A DNA stretch of 64,000 nucleotides, taken from assembly GCA_951799445.1 (NCBI GenBank), contig OX637287.1:42251724-42315723 (forward strand). The letters run 5' to 3'. Positions 37,138-48,827 of this stretch are shown piece after piece (position 1 is the first letter of the stretch; each line of letters begins with the position of its first letter). This DNA is from Pseudisothecium myosuroides (taxonomy: Eukaryota > Streptophyta > Bryopsida > Hypnales > Lembophyllaceae). Under the pieces are notes generated by a model. The model was not told the DNA's origin. It saw only the letters and a program-made list of their open reading frames with translations, and ran no database searches. The position numbers and the translations under genes are program-made.

Positions 37138-37441
37138 TCAACAAGGGTGAATTTCAAAATTGGGAGCTGAGCTTTGACGTTGAAGCTGTGCAGGTCGGCT
37201 GTGATTGAACGCGGGGTGGGGTGGCAGGTACTCCACCGCTCCTATTGTAGTGGATGATGTTGATGAACTCTTTGCAAGGTGTGTTTCAGGGCTCGCTCGC
37301 AATGAACCTGGAATCGGTCGTCCAGGTCGCAATTGTCGCATGTCAAAAGGCTGCGCTGTCGATGGGGATGAATCCAAGCTCCTGCCACATCGTATCATGT
37401 CCAACCAACTTTAGAAGGAACCTATGCATTTTGGGTCCCTG
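37138..37441. other. G+C-richer coding-like island, unassigned
   Basis: Open frames exist on both strands, and splice-like signals flank a short segment (ACAG before 37130, CAG followed by GT near 37194). Composition is closer to exons than to intergenic DNA. No translation shows a family I recognise. It could be an alternative or decayed exon of a lost neighbour, a long GRV2 3' extension, or chance. Confidence 0.2.
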
Positions 37442-37574
37442 GGTTTCACTGTTCTAGTGTGTCTGTCAGAAAGTCATATGTGCACTTATCAATATTCAGA
37501 GTTTGCCGTGGCAAAGAATTTCACATAGTATATGTACTACTGACCTGACTATTACTATTACTGAGTCCATTACT

Positions 37575-37673
37575 GACCTGCAACCCAATTCAGTGCAAAT
37601 CTACATCAGTCCAACATTCTAGGCCCCAAAGTTTTGGACTAGTGTAGATTTGCATTGAAATTTGGGTCGAGGT
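37575..37673. repeat. Imperfect ~100-base hairpin
   Basis: The left arm (AACCCAATTCAGTGCAAATC, then TACATCAGTCCAA) pairs with the right arm (TTGGACTAGTGTAGATTTGC, then ATTGAAATTTGGGTCG). There are a few mismatches and a short loop around 37620. It could be a small foldback MITE or a microRNA-like precursor. Its place downstream of two convergent genes gives no further clue. Confidence 0.5.
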
Positions 37674-38312
37674 TCATAACAGGCTCCCTATTTTAGTGCC
37701 AATCCTCCACTAAAGAACCTTGGGAAACAAACATTGGAAGGATCAAACCCTAAATCCACTAGAGCAAAAATTGCGTTGAAATATGTCAAAAATAACATTA
37801 AGATGCAACATCAAATTCACAAGAGATGAAGCTGTTGCATTTCTATTTAAAGTCTCATGTGCATTTCCTAGTGAACCTCAACATTTGTCACATACTAATC
37901 TACTCTTTTGAAAAACTAACTTGAATAGCCACGTCTTGTCTTACCTTAAACATTGATAAGGAAAAGTGAGACTATGAGAATCTACTATGAGACCATGTGA
38001 TGGGGTATTGTTTCAATATTTCACTTCCAAGGGGGTTGAAACCATCTTAACATTGTATGATTTGAACTAATGATTTGCACTAGTGACCTCACCATCTATG
38101 CTATTTCAACATGGTGTTTGTCATTAGTTATTTTTTTTAATTTTACAAATAATATAATGGACAACCAACTCAACGAGCTATATGCAACTATTGATGACTC
38201 ACCTTTCAAGAAGTTTGCTTTGGTACGTTGCACTCAACCTTCCAAAGGAAATGCATAGCAAATGGGTCTCCGGTACGAAGAGCTCAACTCAAGAATGGTG
38301 CATAATTATTGC
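37674..38312. other. Intergenic DNA, MLO 3' side
   Basis: Probable MLO 3' untranslated region next to the stop codon at 38313. No other gene is supported. Confidence 0.35.
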
Positions 38313-41300
38313 TCAGAACGTGAAAAATTCAAAACGAAAGACTTGTGGTTCGGATTTCTGTTTCAAGGGTTTCAGGGTTTCGGGTTTCGGGTTCAGGGGT
38401 TCGTACCCGTTCTGGGCGCCGGGGTCCATGTTGGGGACCGCGGTGGGCAAACGAAAGCTGGCGCGCGCGGACAACTTGCGCGTGATTTTGGACTTGAAGT
38501 GCACCACCATGCTGGCGCTGCTGGGCGGAGGGGTCCCGTCGCTGCTGCCGCCATGCTTGCTGCCGCCCTTGACTGAACCAGCCTCCTTGAGCCGATGCTT
38601 GGCATCCTTGTGCCACCTGAGCAGCACGCGCTCCACGTTCTTCGTCACCATCGCCTTCTTGTAGCTGCTGCCCATCTGCGTCACCAGCGCGTACAGCGGC
38701 AAAGTGCTGTAGCTCGAAAACAGAAGCACCGCAAATCTGTAACCAGACCTCCCCACAGTTCGCCTTAGCACTGTAATTACGCTTTGAACATCGATTTCTT
38801 TCTTCAAAACTATCCAGAAGAATCATCCCGCGTGGAAATAATTGTACTGGTACCGGTACTCTCTTCCAGAAGACGTGCTTTCCAATGCACACTGAAACAA
38901 GCTACATTAACCTCTGAACTGAAGTTTCCCGTGAGAGGTCCACACTCTACCCCGTGTGGAGAAGGCCGATATCGATCGTATGGAGATTTTGACCTTTTCA
39001 TTTGTCCCACTTTGTTTACACCCACTCTTGACCCACTCTTGATAAAAGAATTCAGAATGGATGTGGCCCATTTGATTAATCACATAGATCAGTGAAGAAC
39101 ATCAATCGCATTCATGCGTTGGTCAAGAAAGAAACAATAGAAAAATTCCAAAACAAAAGAGGACAAACAAAAGAAATAGTCTCGATCAGTATGACCTACG
39201 CCAAACTGCAATAATTTCAAATCAAACGTGGCCTCGGCCCTTCCGGGATAAAATTCAAAGGGGTGAAGGTGAATAGAATACATACGCGCTGGAGAGGCGA
39301 GCCCACAGGAAAAGCTTATTGGACTCCAGCAGGCAGGTGTTGTACCCGAATTGCCACTGCAGCAGGAAAAGTGGATTATTAACTAGACAATACGTACGTC
39401 GTCATTTCAGACTCGAAAAGTGAACCTGGGCAGTGCTAACTCGTTGTAAAGCCAGTGAAGCAGACTGCGAAGGAGAAATTCAGAATGGAACTCGGACAAT
39501 TGTCCATTCCTGTCCAAATTCCATTCCTTGTACATAATTATCATAATGTATCCTAGTGTATCATATTCTATCATCACTGGACATTGACTGTGGAATTCAT
39601 TCTTCGGATATCCATAGATGGACATTTTGAATTTCTGTGACGTGAAGCATATCTGTGTCGTACTTACCACATGCCAGATGAAGGTTGCGAATTCGAAGGC
39701 GGTCTCGAAGAGGACCAAGTGGATGATCCACAGCAGCATGCGTGGGCGGTTGAACCAAAACAGCTGGTCGCGGGGCTTCAGCACCCCCATGGCATGCCGC
39801 GCTGCGCCGCGCTTGCCGCCGCTCTCCAACGCCAGCGTCGCAATCACGTGCTGAAGCTTCGTCCCGATCACGAACACCACCTGGCCATTGCATAACATCC
39901 ATAACGTCAATTTTCGTTAAATTGACGAAATTCCGTCACAATATGCAATTTCATCAGTCAGTATTTTTGTTATGCCTAAAATTGGCGCAATTTCATCACA
40001 ATATGCAATTTGCACATGAATTTGCATAAAATCGGGAAGTTAAAGCTAACTTAAACTAATGCCAACATGCATGGCGCATGGAAAACCGCCAATTTATTGG
40101 AATTGACGTTGACAATGAAGTCCTTCATGCTCGTTCATTAATTTGTTACGTACGTCACTCGTCCAGGGTCATAGGCCTTCGCCATCCAACACTAGCTACC
40201 ACCCACCCCAAAAGACCATCTGTTCCTGTTACATTAATTGGCGGGTACATAGTCATATTCACGACATTGGCACTTTTCAAGGTGGGTGCTTTTGAAACCT
40301 AAATCAGTGGTATTAACGTAGTGCTCACAATGATAGGGACGAGCGACGCCCAAAAATACAACTGAGAACCGTCCACATTCAGAAACCAGAACGCCAGCAC
40401 GGCACCCCACAACCATATACTGCACACAGAAATTAACGAACTCAAAGGCGATATTATATAATATCAAACATAATTAATTGCTCTTATGGAATTCCATGTA
40501 CAACCAGAATTGCATGCTTGTGCCAAGCGAAGAGAAGAAATTGACTTTAAATGGAAAAATTAAATGAATCTGAGGAGTACCTGATGCCAACAATGGTCTC
40601 GAACTCGTCCTCCATGGTGCGAACCACGTACGCATGGAAGTCGTATGAGTCCTTCAAATTATGTTTCTGCAGTTAATTCAAGTGCATGCGCAGGCATTAT
40701 TCCATGAGTGGAATCAACCGTACTGGACTGGATTTAAGCAAAGCATGAAAATTTCTCTGCCATGCATAGGATAAATAATAGCTAGTAGTGCGACACCAAC
40801 ACTTACAGTGATGAAACTGAGGCGAAGGGCCAAGTAGTCTGCGCGCGGAATGTAAAATTGCTGGAGGAAGCAAACCTAAGGATTCATTGCAACACACACC
40901 ACATTTTTCAAAACCCTTTTAGTTACATCACCACGATTATTCTGTAATTACGTGGAGGTACGTTCGTGTCTCAATTATCAGAAAGAAATTAAATCATCAA
41001 ACGGACTTACCATCCACACAACAAATCTGGATCTGCTCCATGGCTTCGACGTATGGTACCGCACAAACGTCGACTGCCGCCTATACGTGATATTCTCAAT
41101 CAGGTCTGCACAGATCGACACCAATTATTAATGTACATTTATTTAATGATTTCTAGCCAAAGGTCGGACCCACATTCCTTGGACTCTGACTCTGGAATAA
41201 TTGTTCTGCATCGATCACAATCGGACAGATAGTCCACAGTCAAATATTCTTGATCTTTGACAGTGATATTATCGACTACCGAGCCAGGAGTCCTGAACTT

Positions 41301-43484
41301 GAAGCCAGCAGTCATTCGGAAGCAGCTTACAGGGAATGAGAATCATATCTTTTAATTTGGTTGACCACAATACCTGGCATTGTTGCTTGGACTGCGGCTT
41401 CGTGGGCTTCCTTCTCCCACTTTCGCCACCGATACACCTGATATCGGTGAATTTGTGAGCTCGGTCTGAAAGCAGCTAGCTTTTCCACAATTCTACTGGA
41501 CTAAACTGTTCTATGAGAATCTTGACCACGGCCATGAAGCCACGTACGCTAGAGCCACGAAAGCTAGCTGAAGTCTCTTCATATTTTGTGAAATCGGTGT
41601 GTGTGTTTTTTGAGAAAAATGTCATAAATTTGCAGCAAATGGGTTGATATCGGAGCTACGTGTTGCAGTGTTTGTTAAATTGACAACATTTCTAGAGACT
41701 TGCACTTTTTCAGGCGCAATGGAACCTCAGATCTATTAATACTAGGCCTAGTCCCAGGGTTACTTACAGCGCTCTTCACTTGAATATCAAAAATTCGACT
41801 CTCGAAAACACTCTGATTAATAAGACGCTGGTACGACGTCCTTACCTTGGCCAGGGCGAGCAGCAACGTGAGGCAAGAGTACACCACGTGTACTAACGCC
41901 AACACGACGATGAAAATATGCAGTTGGTGGATCGTCTCCGCTGAAATGAATGGCTCGTGTCCCTGTTCGAACTCAGCCCACAAATCATCAATTAGTGACT
42001 GAAAAGACTCAGTTGCTTGCTTCTGCAAAGAATCATGGCTCAGCGTCGAGTCGTCGACAATCTGATGTTCAGAGAGGCAAGCAAACTTTGTGTTCTTCAA
42101 AATGCCGGGTTTCAGTGAAGTCCACTCGCATTCACTAACTCATATCTACGCTTATCCTAGTTTTGAGACGTCTGGACGTCAGTTTTGGTGCTCTGGAACA
42201 TGCCATTTAGTCAGACTTTCAAAATTCCAAAATCGTGAGGTTACGAGTACTGTGGAGAGCTTGACGTTACCGCTTTACAAGTGTTGGTCGATCCTGTCGC
42301 CAAGAGACGCCGTCTGTAAGCGGGTGCTTCAGCTTCGTATGAAGACGGTGCAGCGGCCGTTACCGGTCGCTTCGAAACGTCACACGGGGTCCATTTGTTG
42401 TAAACAGATTCCCGAACGCAGATGCGGGACACGGGTTCTTGCAGGATGGTGATCGTTAACGAAATGAATCCCATCAACATCAGCTCTGCCAAACCGGAAT
42501 ATTCACAGACAGTTAATATTTTCGCACTCGATTTAATTGTCTTGCCGGAACGCGTGACCCAACGCGAATCCGGGCGCCTGGTAGGGAACCTGGTTGGGAA
42601 ACAAGATCGGTGCATATATGTAAAACTTGTACGTGTTAAAGAATGTACAGCTACCGTACTAAGCTTGCAATCAATCATGGATGCATATATAATTACGAAA
42701 AAATATTAAAAAAAACGTGGAACTGCGACGTAGAACTATTGGACAGGTGATTCCAAAACTTGCGGCAAGGATCCAACTGTGAGCAGGTACTCACCGTCCT
42801 TCAATTTTAGCAACGCCGCAAGGAGTGGTTTCCGATTATGCTCGCGGAGGTACTGCACGGCCAGAATTAGGAACAACGAACTCAGCAGTTATCAAAGGGT
42901 AGCTCTCGTAACAAATTCAATTCAGTCCAGTGAGCTAGCTGCACATACACGGTAGAATTTAAAACAACGTTGCAGCTAGCTAGTTTTCTGCAGAAATTCG
43001 TTCAGTTTCAACTTTCAAATTGTTTCAAGGATTGCTGATTCATAGTGATATTGTTTCCTACTTTTCCTCACCAGAATATTAGAAGTTTCCCAGATGAATT
43101 TGGACTAAAAATTAAGGTGGGAAACTACGGAAACGAGGCGAACAGGGAAAACCAGGGGTACATATTTCTGTTACCAATAGTGTAGTTAAACCGGCAATGG
43201 CAATCCGGGAACCAGAGCTTGATAACCTCATTGTGAGTACACGTCGTCTTGATCAATAAGTATGCAGTGATAACAGCAACTTACAATTAAGAATTGTAAA
43301 GTGCACTGGAATTAAGGTGGAAGCGTACGTTTCCAAGGAAGTGCAAAAGGCGCTCCACAGCAATGGAGATAACGATGAACACCGTGGACACCGTGGCCAA
43401 TACCCAAGTTGGTGTGTACTCCAGCGTCCTCAAATCTTCAGAGACACCACCGCTTGCACTTGTTTCACTCGCATCACCCGCCAT
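38313..43484 (-). CDS. MLO: MLO family seven-transmembrane protein
   Basis: 12 GT-AG exons read in frame to 552 aa: 43484-43329, 42852-42795, 42485-42271, 41962-41846, 41437-41374, 41105-41011, 40875-40807, 40666-40581, 40419-40329, 39880-39668, 39356-39286, 38736-38313. MLO proteins sit in the plasma membrane with an extracellular N terminus and a cytosolic calmodulin-binding tail. Angiosperm members act in powdery-mildew susceptibility, pollen-tube reception or root thigmotropism, and recent work describes calcium-channel activity. Hallmarks here: [10 protein letters not shown] before TM1 (27-50), [10 protein letters not shown] (TM2), [15 protein letters not shown] (TM3), [23 protein letters not shown] in the cytosolic loop, and [17 protein letters not shown] (TM7) followed by a basic calmodulin-binding helix with Trp453. 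Cysteines 94, 106, 141 and 396 correspond to the four conserved extracellular ones; the second and third are 35 residues apart, more than in barley MLO. The C terminus EFFTF resembles the family's terminal [DE]F[ST]F. A telomere-like DNA stretch encodes part of the tail. Confidence 0.94.
38340..38403. repeat. Degenerate telomere-like heptamers inside the MLO last exon
   Basis: The plus strand reads as variants of GGGTTTC/GGGTTTCAG, related to the plant telomere unit TTTAGGG. On the coding strand they give a Pro/Lys/Glu-rich segment ([15 protein letters not shown]) between the calmodulin-binding region and the final EFFTF. The frame stays open through it. Confidence 0.55.
39905..40030. repeat. 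Duplicated segment in an MLO intron
   Basis: TCACAATATGCAATTT occurs twice about 60 bases apart with similar flanks, in the intron between exons 9 and 10. A small inverted piece (GTCAATTTTCG / TAAATTGACG) lies at its left edge. It is a local duplication of no known role. Confidence 0.45.
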
Positions 43485-45684
43485 GACGTCCTAGCTAACT
43501 GAACTCTTCAATTCTCAGCTTCGACTTAGTCCAGATTCACAGTAGTAAATCCTGATCAATTCAAAATGACGAACGTGCGTACCAGCCAACAATCATCCGA
43601 GTCCTTCAATTTCTTACAAATACAAAAGGTCCCCGAACTCGGAATTCATCATCGATTGATCAAACACCCAGCAAGATCCGAGCTGCTGGTTCGGCGCCGT
43701 GTTGTCACCGCTTAGCTACGAAGCCTGCAATGATTCCCACACACCGATCCAGCCTCTCTTATGCAAACGAAACGATGCTAGTCTACTACGAAGCTCCTTG
43801 ACTATTGTTCCCCCCTCACCTAGAACCTGCAGCTAGTCATAAGAAATCTAATTAATTAACACCGTCTCATCTAATTAATGTCTGATCGATCAGACGGGAA
43901 GCGCACCTGCCTAGCTAACTGATGTACACACTGAGCTATACTTGTCCAGCAGAAAGCTACACTTGTCTGGCGCACACGCTTGGGCGATGGCGAAGTTTCT
44001 AGTCCACCATGAGGAGCGAAGACCAGATTGAAATATCGTGCTTCGGACATCTGGGCTAGAATAGTGCCACGATTAACTTTGGTCGAAAAAGACTGAGCGA
44101 GCTAGATCGACGATGGTCGTAAGCTAGAATTGCATTGAAGTCCAAAGCTGGTTGCGGCGAATTCCACGCGCTGTTTGATGATCTCTTGGCAATGGAATAC
44201 AGAAGCAGCTATAGAAGGCAATCTCAATTGCAGTACTGTAGTAGCAAAGTGTTGTCAGTTGTCACTCAAAGGAGACCGCCTGGGTGGTGGGCCTGGGGAG
44301 CACTTTCAACTCTTGAATTCATTTGCCGCGGACTGACTGACACCAGAGTGACCTGACTCTGGCTTGTGAGGTTGCCCTTTTTCTTATTATATTGCCTGAG
44401 TTCATGGCTTTTCTGTTTCAAGCCTTGTTTTTCTCATTTTTCATTGTCTTCATTCTGCCGTTTGGGATGTAGGGACAGAATTCTGGGATTCTCATCTGCG
44501 CATAATGGAAAGGTTCGTCCAAGAGACCACTCAAGACGAACAGAACTCGTCTAAGTTTGGCCACTGTTCGATTGTGTTTCATGTTATGAATATTTTATGC
44601 CGGACTAAAGCAGCGGTAGCATCTACGCGCCCCGTGACAATCACGCTCCCGGATTTTGCGTAACCTACTAAATCACTTTCCTGGAATCGAAGGTGCTTCT
44701 GCAGCCACCTCCCGTAAGAAAATGTCATTTCCAAGAGCGCTTCCGGACAGGCTTCGAAAGACCACTGAGGGACCATGTGTTGGCTCTCTCAAATTCTTTT
44801 CATTACTTTCGAGCGATTTGAATGGATCTTAGACAAATCAACGGTCAATATTATATCTGGTGGTCAAGGTACAACAGCAAAAAATGTTTCCAAATATAGA
44901 TGCCAAAAATTTGGGGAATTTTTTTTCAAATTTTTTTTTCTTAAAGGAAACAATGAATCTTTCTGTCTCTAAAAAATTGTCAGATCATCAGATCACGTTT
45001 CCCAACTTCAGTTAATTATTTGACAGAGAATGTTGACCTTCACCATGGCCCACAAGGTACGGTTACTACAATAGTACATTTGTACTGTACAATAGGTAAA
45101 CAGAAAACTACGGGACGTAACTTTGCTTGGGTGACATATGAGTTGACTATGTTGCAATTGGTACAATCATGCTGTACTTTTGAATTACTTGCCTGGTCCG
45201 TCTGCCAGTCGAGATGGTCCTTTCGGTACTTTGACAATGCTGAATTGCAGATGCTTCGATTTCTATTTTATTTTATGACACACTCAGCAGAAGTCTTTCC
45301 GGAAGGGAATTTGAGGTTCAACACTTCCATCATGTACGGCGGTTTATTAGTCAAGAAAATTTAATTCTTCTCTCCGAAGGCAGTTGAGTGAGTGAGAAAT
45401 TTGTCTGGTCTAGCTCCAGTCTCCTACAAACGCAGGCCGGTGGCAATACAGAATGCTTTTTGAGGGAGCCTATGCACCAAATCAAAGTGAAAGGAATTTT
45501 TAGGCTTGACTTTGTGGCAGTACTGTGATACTGCACTATGAGCCAGGAAATTCAGGATATTCACGAAATTCAGTCACTGCTTGTTTTTCAGCAACTTACC
45601 AACCCTGGCTACCTCATTGGCAAATAATTCTGCATGGTGTCCGTGTATTTGAAAATTGAAATGTCATTAGAGAAAAAGTCGGGC
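43485..45684. other. MLO upstream region and intergenic DNA
   Basis: The first 600-700 bases are moderately G+C-rich, as expected of the MLO promoter and leader. No TATA box is convincing. Short open frames follow (44135-44356 plus, 44579-44776 minus, 45020-45364 plus). The minus one contains GSVIVTGRVDATAALV, faintly like the last strands of a heavy-metal-associated domain. No gene can be built from them. Confidence 0.3.
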
Positions 45685-45954
45685 TTCTCGAGGGCTACTC
45701 CACAGCCCTCCGAGGATCCCAAAGTTAATCTTTTTTTTGGCTTAAGGATATATATTTCCCCTATTCTCATTCACCATCCATCGGGCTATCAGAGGACTGT
45801 CAGGGACTCCAAATTCGAGTTTAAGTATTCAATAATCAGAATTAAGGTACCAGTCTAATGTACCTTAATCTAATTACTAATCACCTTAAAATTGGATGCT
45901 AATTGAACTCTAACCAAGAGTAGGAAAATAAAGCAAATGTCAATGAAATTTGTT

Positions 45955-46140
45955 TTTCACATTGCCATCAATTTTGTCTATATCTTTTAGTTGGAGTTTC
46001 AAAACCTCAAACGGATTTTTGGAAATAAAATTTACCTTAATTCCCCAACTTTTTTTAGTTCAAAGTTTTTTCAAAATAGTTATTCTACTATGCCTAATTG
46101 AGGTCTGAAATTTAACTTTTAACACAATTCCTGCATTTGG
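45955..46140. mobile_element. Half of a family B foldback element
   Basis: The sequence follows the right arm of family B copy 2: CAAACGGATTTTTGGA, TTTAGTTCAAAGTTTTTT, AGTTATTCTACTATGCCTAA, then ACACAATTCCTGC. The matching left arm is not present upstream, so this is a truncated copy or a rearranged one. Confidence 0.55.
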
Positions 46141-46397
46141 CTTAACTATGAGTGGTTGGGTCCAATTAATCCTAATTTACATATCCCACATGGATTGCTT
46201 GACCTACTACTACTCCAATCCTATAAAGAGCTTCTCTTCTCATCTGTAGGCTCACAAAATGAATTAAGTGGCTTTTCTAGCTAGTTTCCTTTGGCAACTA
46301 GCATGAAAAGCCATATAATTTTGAAATTTGTCTATGTGTTTTGAAAAAAAAATCACTTCATTTGGTTGAATTGAACCTAGTTGGACTAATTTGTCAA

Positions 46398-47327
46398 TTA
46401 ACCCCTAAAGGCCCAAGGCATTTTTTGGCTCCGAAACCACTGAAAACTGCCATTTCTGTTGCGACCACTCCCCAAACAAAAAAAAAACTTTTTTCTTAGA
46501 ATCTAACCGTAGGATCTTGTACTTTACTTGTCTCAAATCATGTGGTAAAAATTTCATGAAGTTTGACCGTACGGATTGGAAGATATTAGCATTTGAAGTT
46601 GGAAAAAGAAGTTTTTTTGAACTCTGGATTGCAATTTCAGATGACTTTGACGGCCATTTGTGGATTTTTTTTGCAATACACACCATAAAGTTAAAATTTT
46701 TTATGTTGAACATTTGAGTTGAGAGTTGGAGAAAAAAATTTTAGAATGTCAAAACTTGATTTTCACATACAAAAAAATTGTTAAGTAGAAGTAGGTCCAA
46801 AATTGAACAAAACACTAATCTTCAATAGCTCTTAGATGGAATTAAAAAACCATAATTCCAAAGGTAAAATTGTTCTTGCAAACAAACTTAACCTTTTCAA
46901 AAAAAGAAAATTGAAAAATTTCGAACATTGCATTCAAAAATGAATTTTATAAGTTGTTTTTTGAAGAAGACGCTTAGATTGCCCGACATACAAGATTGTC
47001 CATAACTTTCTAATTTTGAGTCCAATTAGAATGAATCAAAGCTTCAAATATAGACAAAAACATGATCTTCGAGAAAAAAAATCCCAAAAAAAAAATTCAA
47101 TTTTTTAAAGTTTTTTTTTTCTGCCCGGCGAATTGCTTTTTTGACTTCAGGCGGCATAACTTTTTTTCCTGGGCACCGATTGAAAAAAAAATTATATTTT
47201 TGGAAAGCTAATGTGATTTCCTATCTTCAAATAAAGTTTCAAAAAATCAGGTCGAAATTTCAGGTCGCACGAGCCTGCCCAAAATCCCAAGTGTCCCCCG
47301 AGGGGACTTTGGGCCTTTAGGGGTTAA
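46398..47327. mobile_element. TTAA/CCCCTAAAG-end element, family A copy 3 (~930 bp), best preserved
   Basis: The two ends are perfect inverted repeats of 17 bases, TTAACCCCTAAAGGCCC and its complement. TTAA may be the target duplication or part of the repeat. Interior landmarks: AGGATCTTGTACTTTACTTG, CCGTACGGATTGGAAGATAT, and AGCCTGCCCAAAATCC near the right. A subterminal hairpin, GTCCCC-CGA-GGGGAC, lies at 47293-47307. It has no coding frame of note, so it is a non-autonomous DNA transposon. Confidence 0.8.
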
Positions 47328-47910
47328 ACAAATTGTACTTGGTTGCCCTATACTTTGCTGCCTTTACGGAGGTCAGACCGGGTGAAGTTTGTGATATTGA
47401 GAATCTCTAGGGTCAGCGATGACATGGAAATTTATAAGGATGTCACTCTGGAGTGGCCCTCTAGAGGCCCGGTTCTTTCTGTAATGATGTGCGTTACACA
47501 ATCTCAACTATAGGAGCAGGCTCAAGAATCGACCATCTAAGGACAAATACAAAGATGCTAATGAAACTGCACATCAAAATATTTTTTTTAAATATTTTTC
47601 ATCACAAATGAAACTGAATTTCATTACAGGGATAAAATACATAGTCTGGTATTTCAATTTGTTAAAAATAGGAAAAATAATCATTAAAAAAACTAAAAAT
47701 TAGCCATTTGGGAGGACTTTCTATTGATGAGTTTCAACTCAAAAAATGAGTTTAACACCATTTCTATTGTTTGCAAGTGTGCAAGCAAGGGAGGCCTATT
47801 TGCACAAATGTGGAGGACAAAAAATATTGTATTTTTAGATGCCCTTTGTTAGGAACATGTCTGCGTACAATAGGAATGTACCATAGAAATTTTAGCTAAA
47901 AATCATTAAT

Positions 47911-48827
47911 TTAACCCCTAAAGTCCCAAGGCCATTTTTCCATCAAAAAACACTCAAAACTATCATTTCTATAGCAAAGAGCAAAAAAAAAATTTAATGT
48001 GTTTTTTGCATATTTAATTGTAGGATCTTGTACTAGATGTAAGAATGTGTGGAAGAAATTTCAAAAACTTTGACCATGTAGATTGCAAGATATGTGCATT
48101 TAAAGTGAAGGAATCAAGTTTTTTTGCACCTTGCTCAACAACATTTTTTGGTTTTGAACCTTCTTAACTTAAAATTTTTGCTCTAATGATTTTGAATTTC
48201 TAATTTTATATAATGAAAAATTGAATTGAGAATCTAGAAGAAAAAATTCAAAAAGAAACTCTTAGTTTTCAGTCATTAAAAAATTGTTAAGTAGAAGTAG
48301 GTTCGAGATTGAAGGAAAAATTAAATCATTAATAGCTCTAAGATAGAGTTGAAATATACTATTCTCAAAAGTGAGATTTTTCTAGCAAGACATCTTAACC
48401 TTACCAAACTTCTTTTTTCGAGAAATTGTCAAAATTGAGTTCAAAAATGAATCCTACAAATTATTTTTTCAAGAAGATGCTCAAATTGCCCGAAACATAA
48501 GATTGTCCATAACTTTTGCATAACAAATCCAAATGGAATGAATCAAAGCTTCCCATGTAGATAAAAATAAAATCTGTATGAAAAAAAAAATTAATTTAAA
48601 GTTTTTGTGAGGATTTTTCTACCCGCCAAACTAAAATTTGGGGTTTTTATACCATAACTTTTGCTCCCAGGCACCCATTGAAATAAAAATTACATTTTTG
48701 GAAAGCTAATGTAATTTTCCATCTTCACAAAAAAAAAATCAAAAAATTACGACAAATATTGAGACCGTAGGAGCCTGCCCAAAATCCATTTTGTCCCGCG
48801 AGAGGACAACAAGACTTTAGGGGTTAA
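47911..48827. mobile_element. TTAA/CCCCTAAAG-end element, family A copy 4 (~917 bp)
   Basis: It shares organisation and orientation with copy 3, which ends 583 bases upstream. Both ends read TTAACCCCTAAAGTC in inverse. The interior carries AGGATCTTGTACTAGATGTA and GGAGCCTGCCCAAAATCC. The subterminal hairpin has different arms (TTGTCC...GGACAA, 48791-48809) at the same distance from the end. Confidence 0.8.

Larger units (their letters stand above)
45685..47474. mobile_element. Possible larger inverted-repeat element, family E copy 1, interrupted
   Basis: The left end (CGAGGGCTACTCCACAGCCC) resembles the left end of the element at 50.06 kb. The right end (GTCACTCTGGAGTGGCCCTC) resembles that element's right end in the same orientation. 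Between them sit half of a family B foldback and a full family A element, which would be later insertions. The assignment rests on terminal similarity only. Confidence 0.35.

Noticed and set aside
38329..38892. 187-codon minus-strand frame over the MLO last exon
   Set aside because: It is an alternative frame of the MLO exon; the correct frame carries [14 protein letters not shown].
45020..45364. 114-codon plus-strand frame
   Set aside because: No family signature, no splice partners and ordinary intergenic composition.
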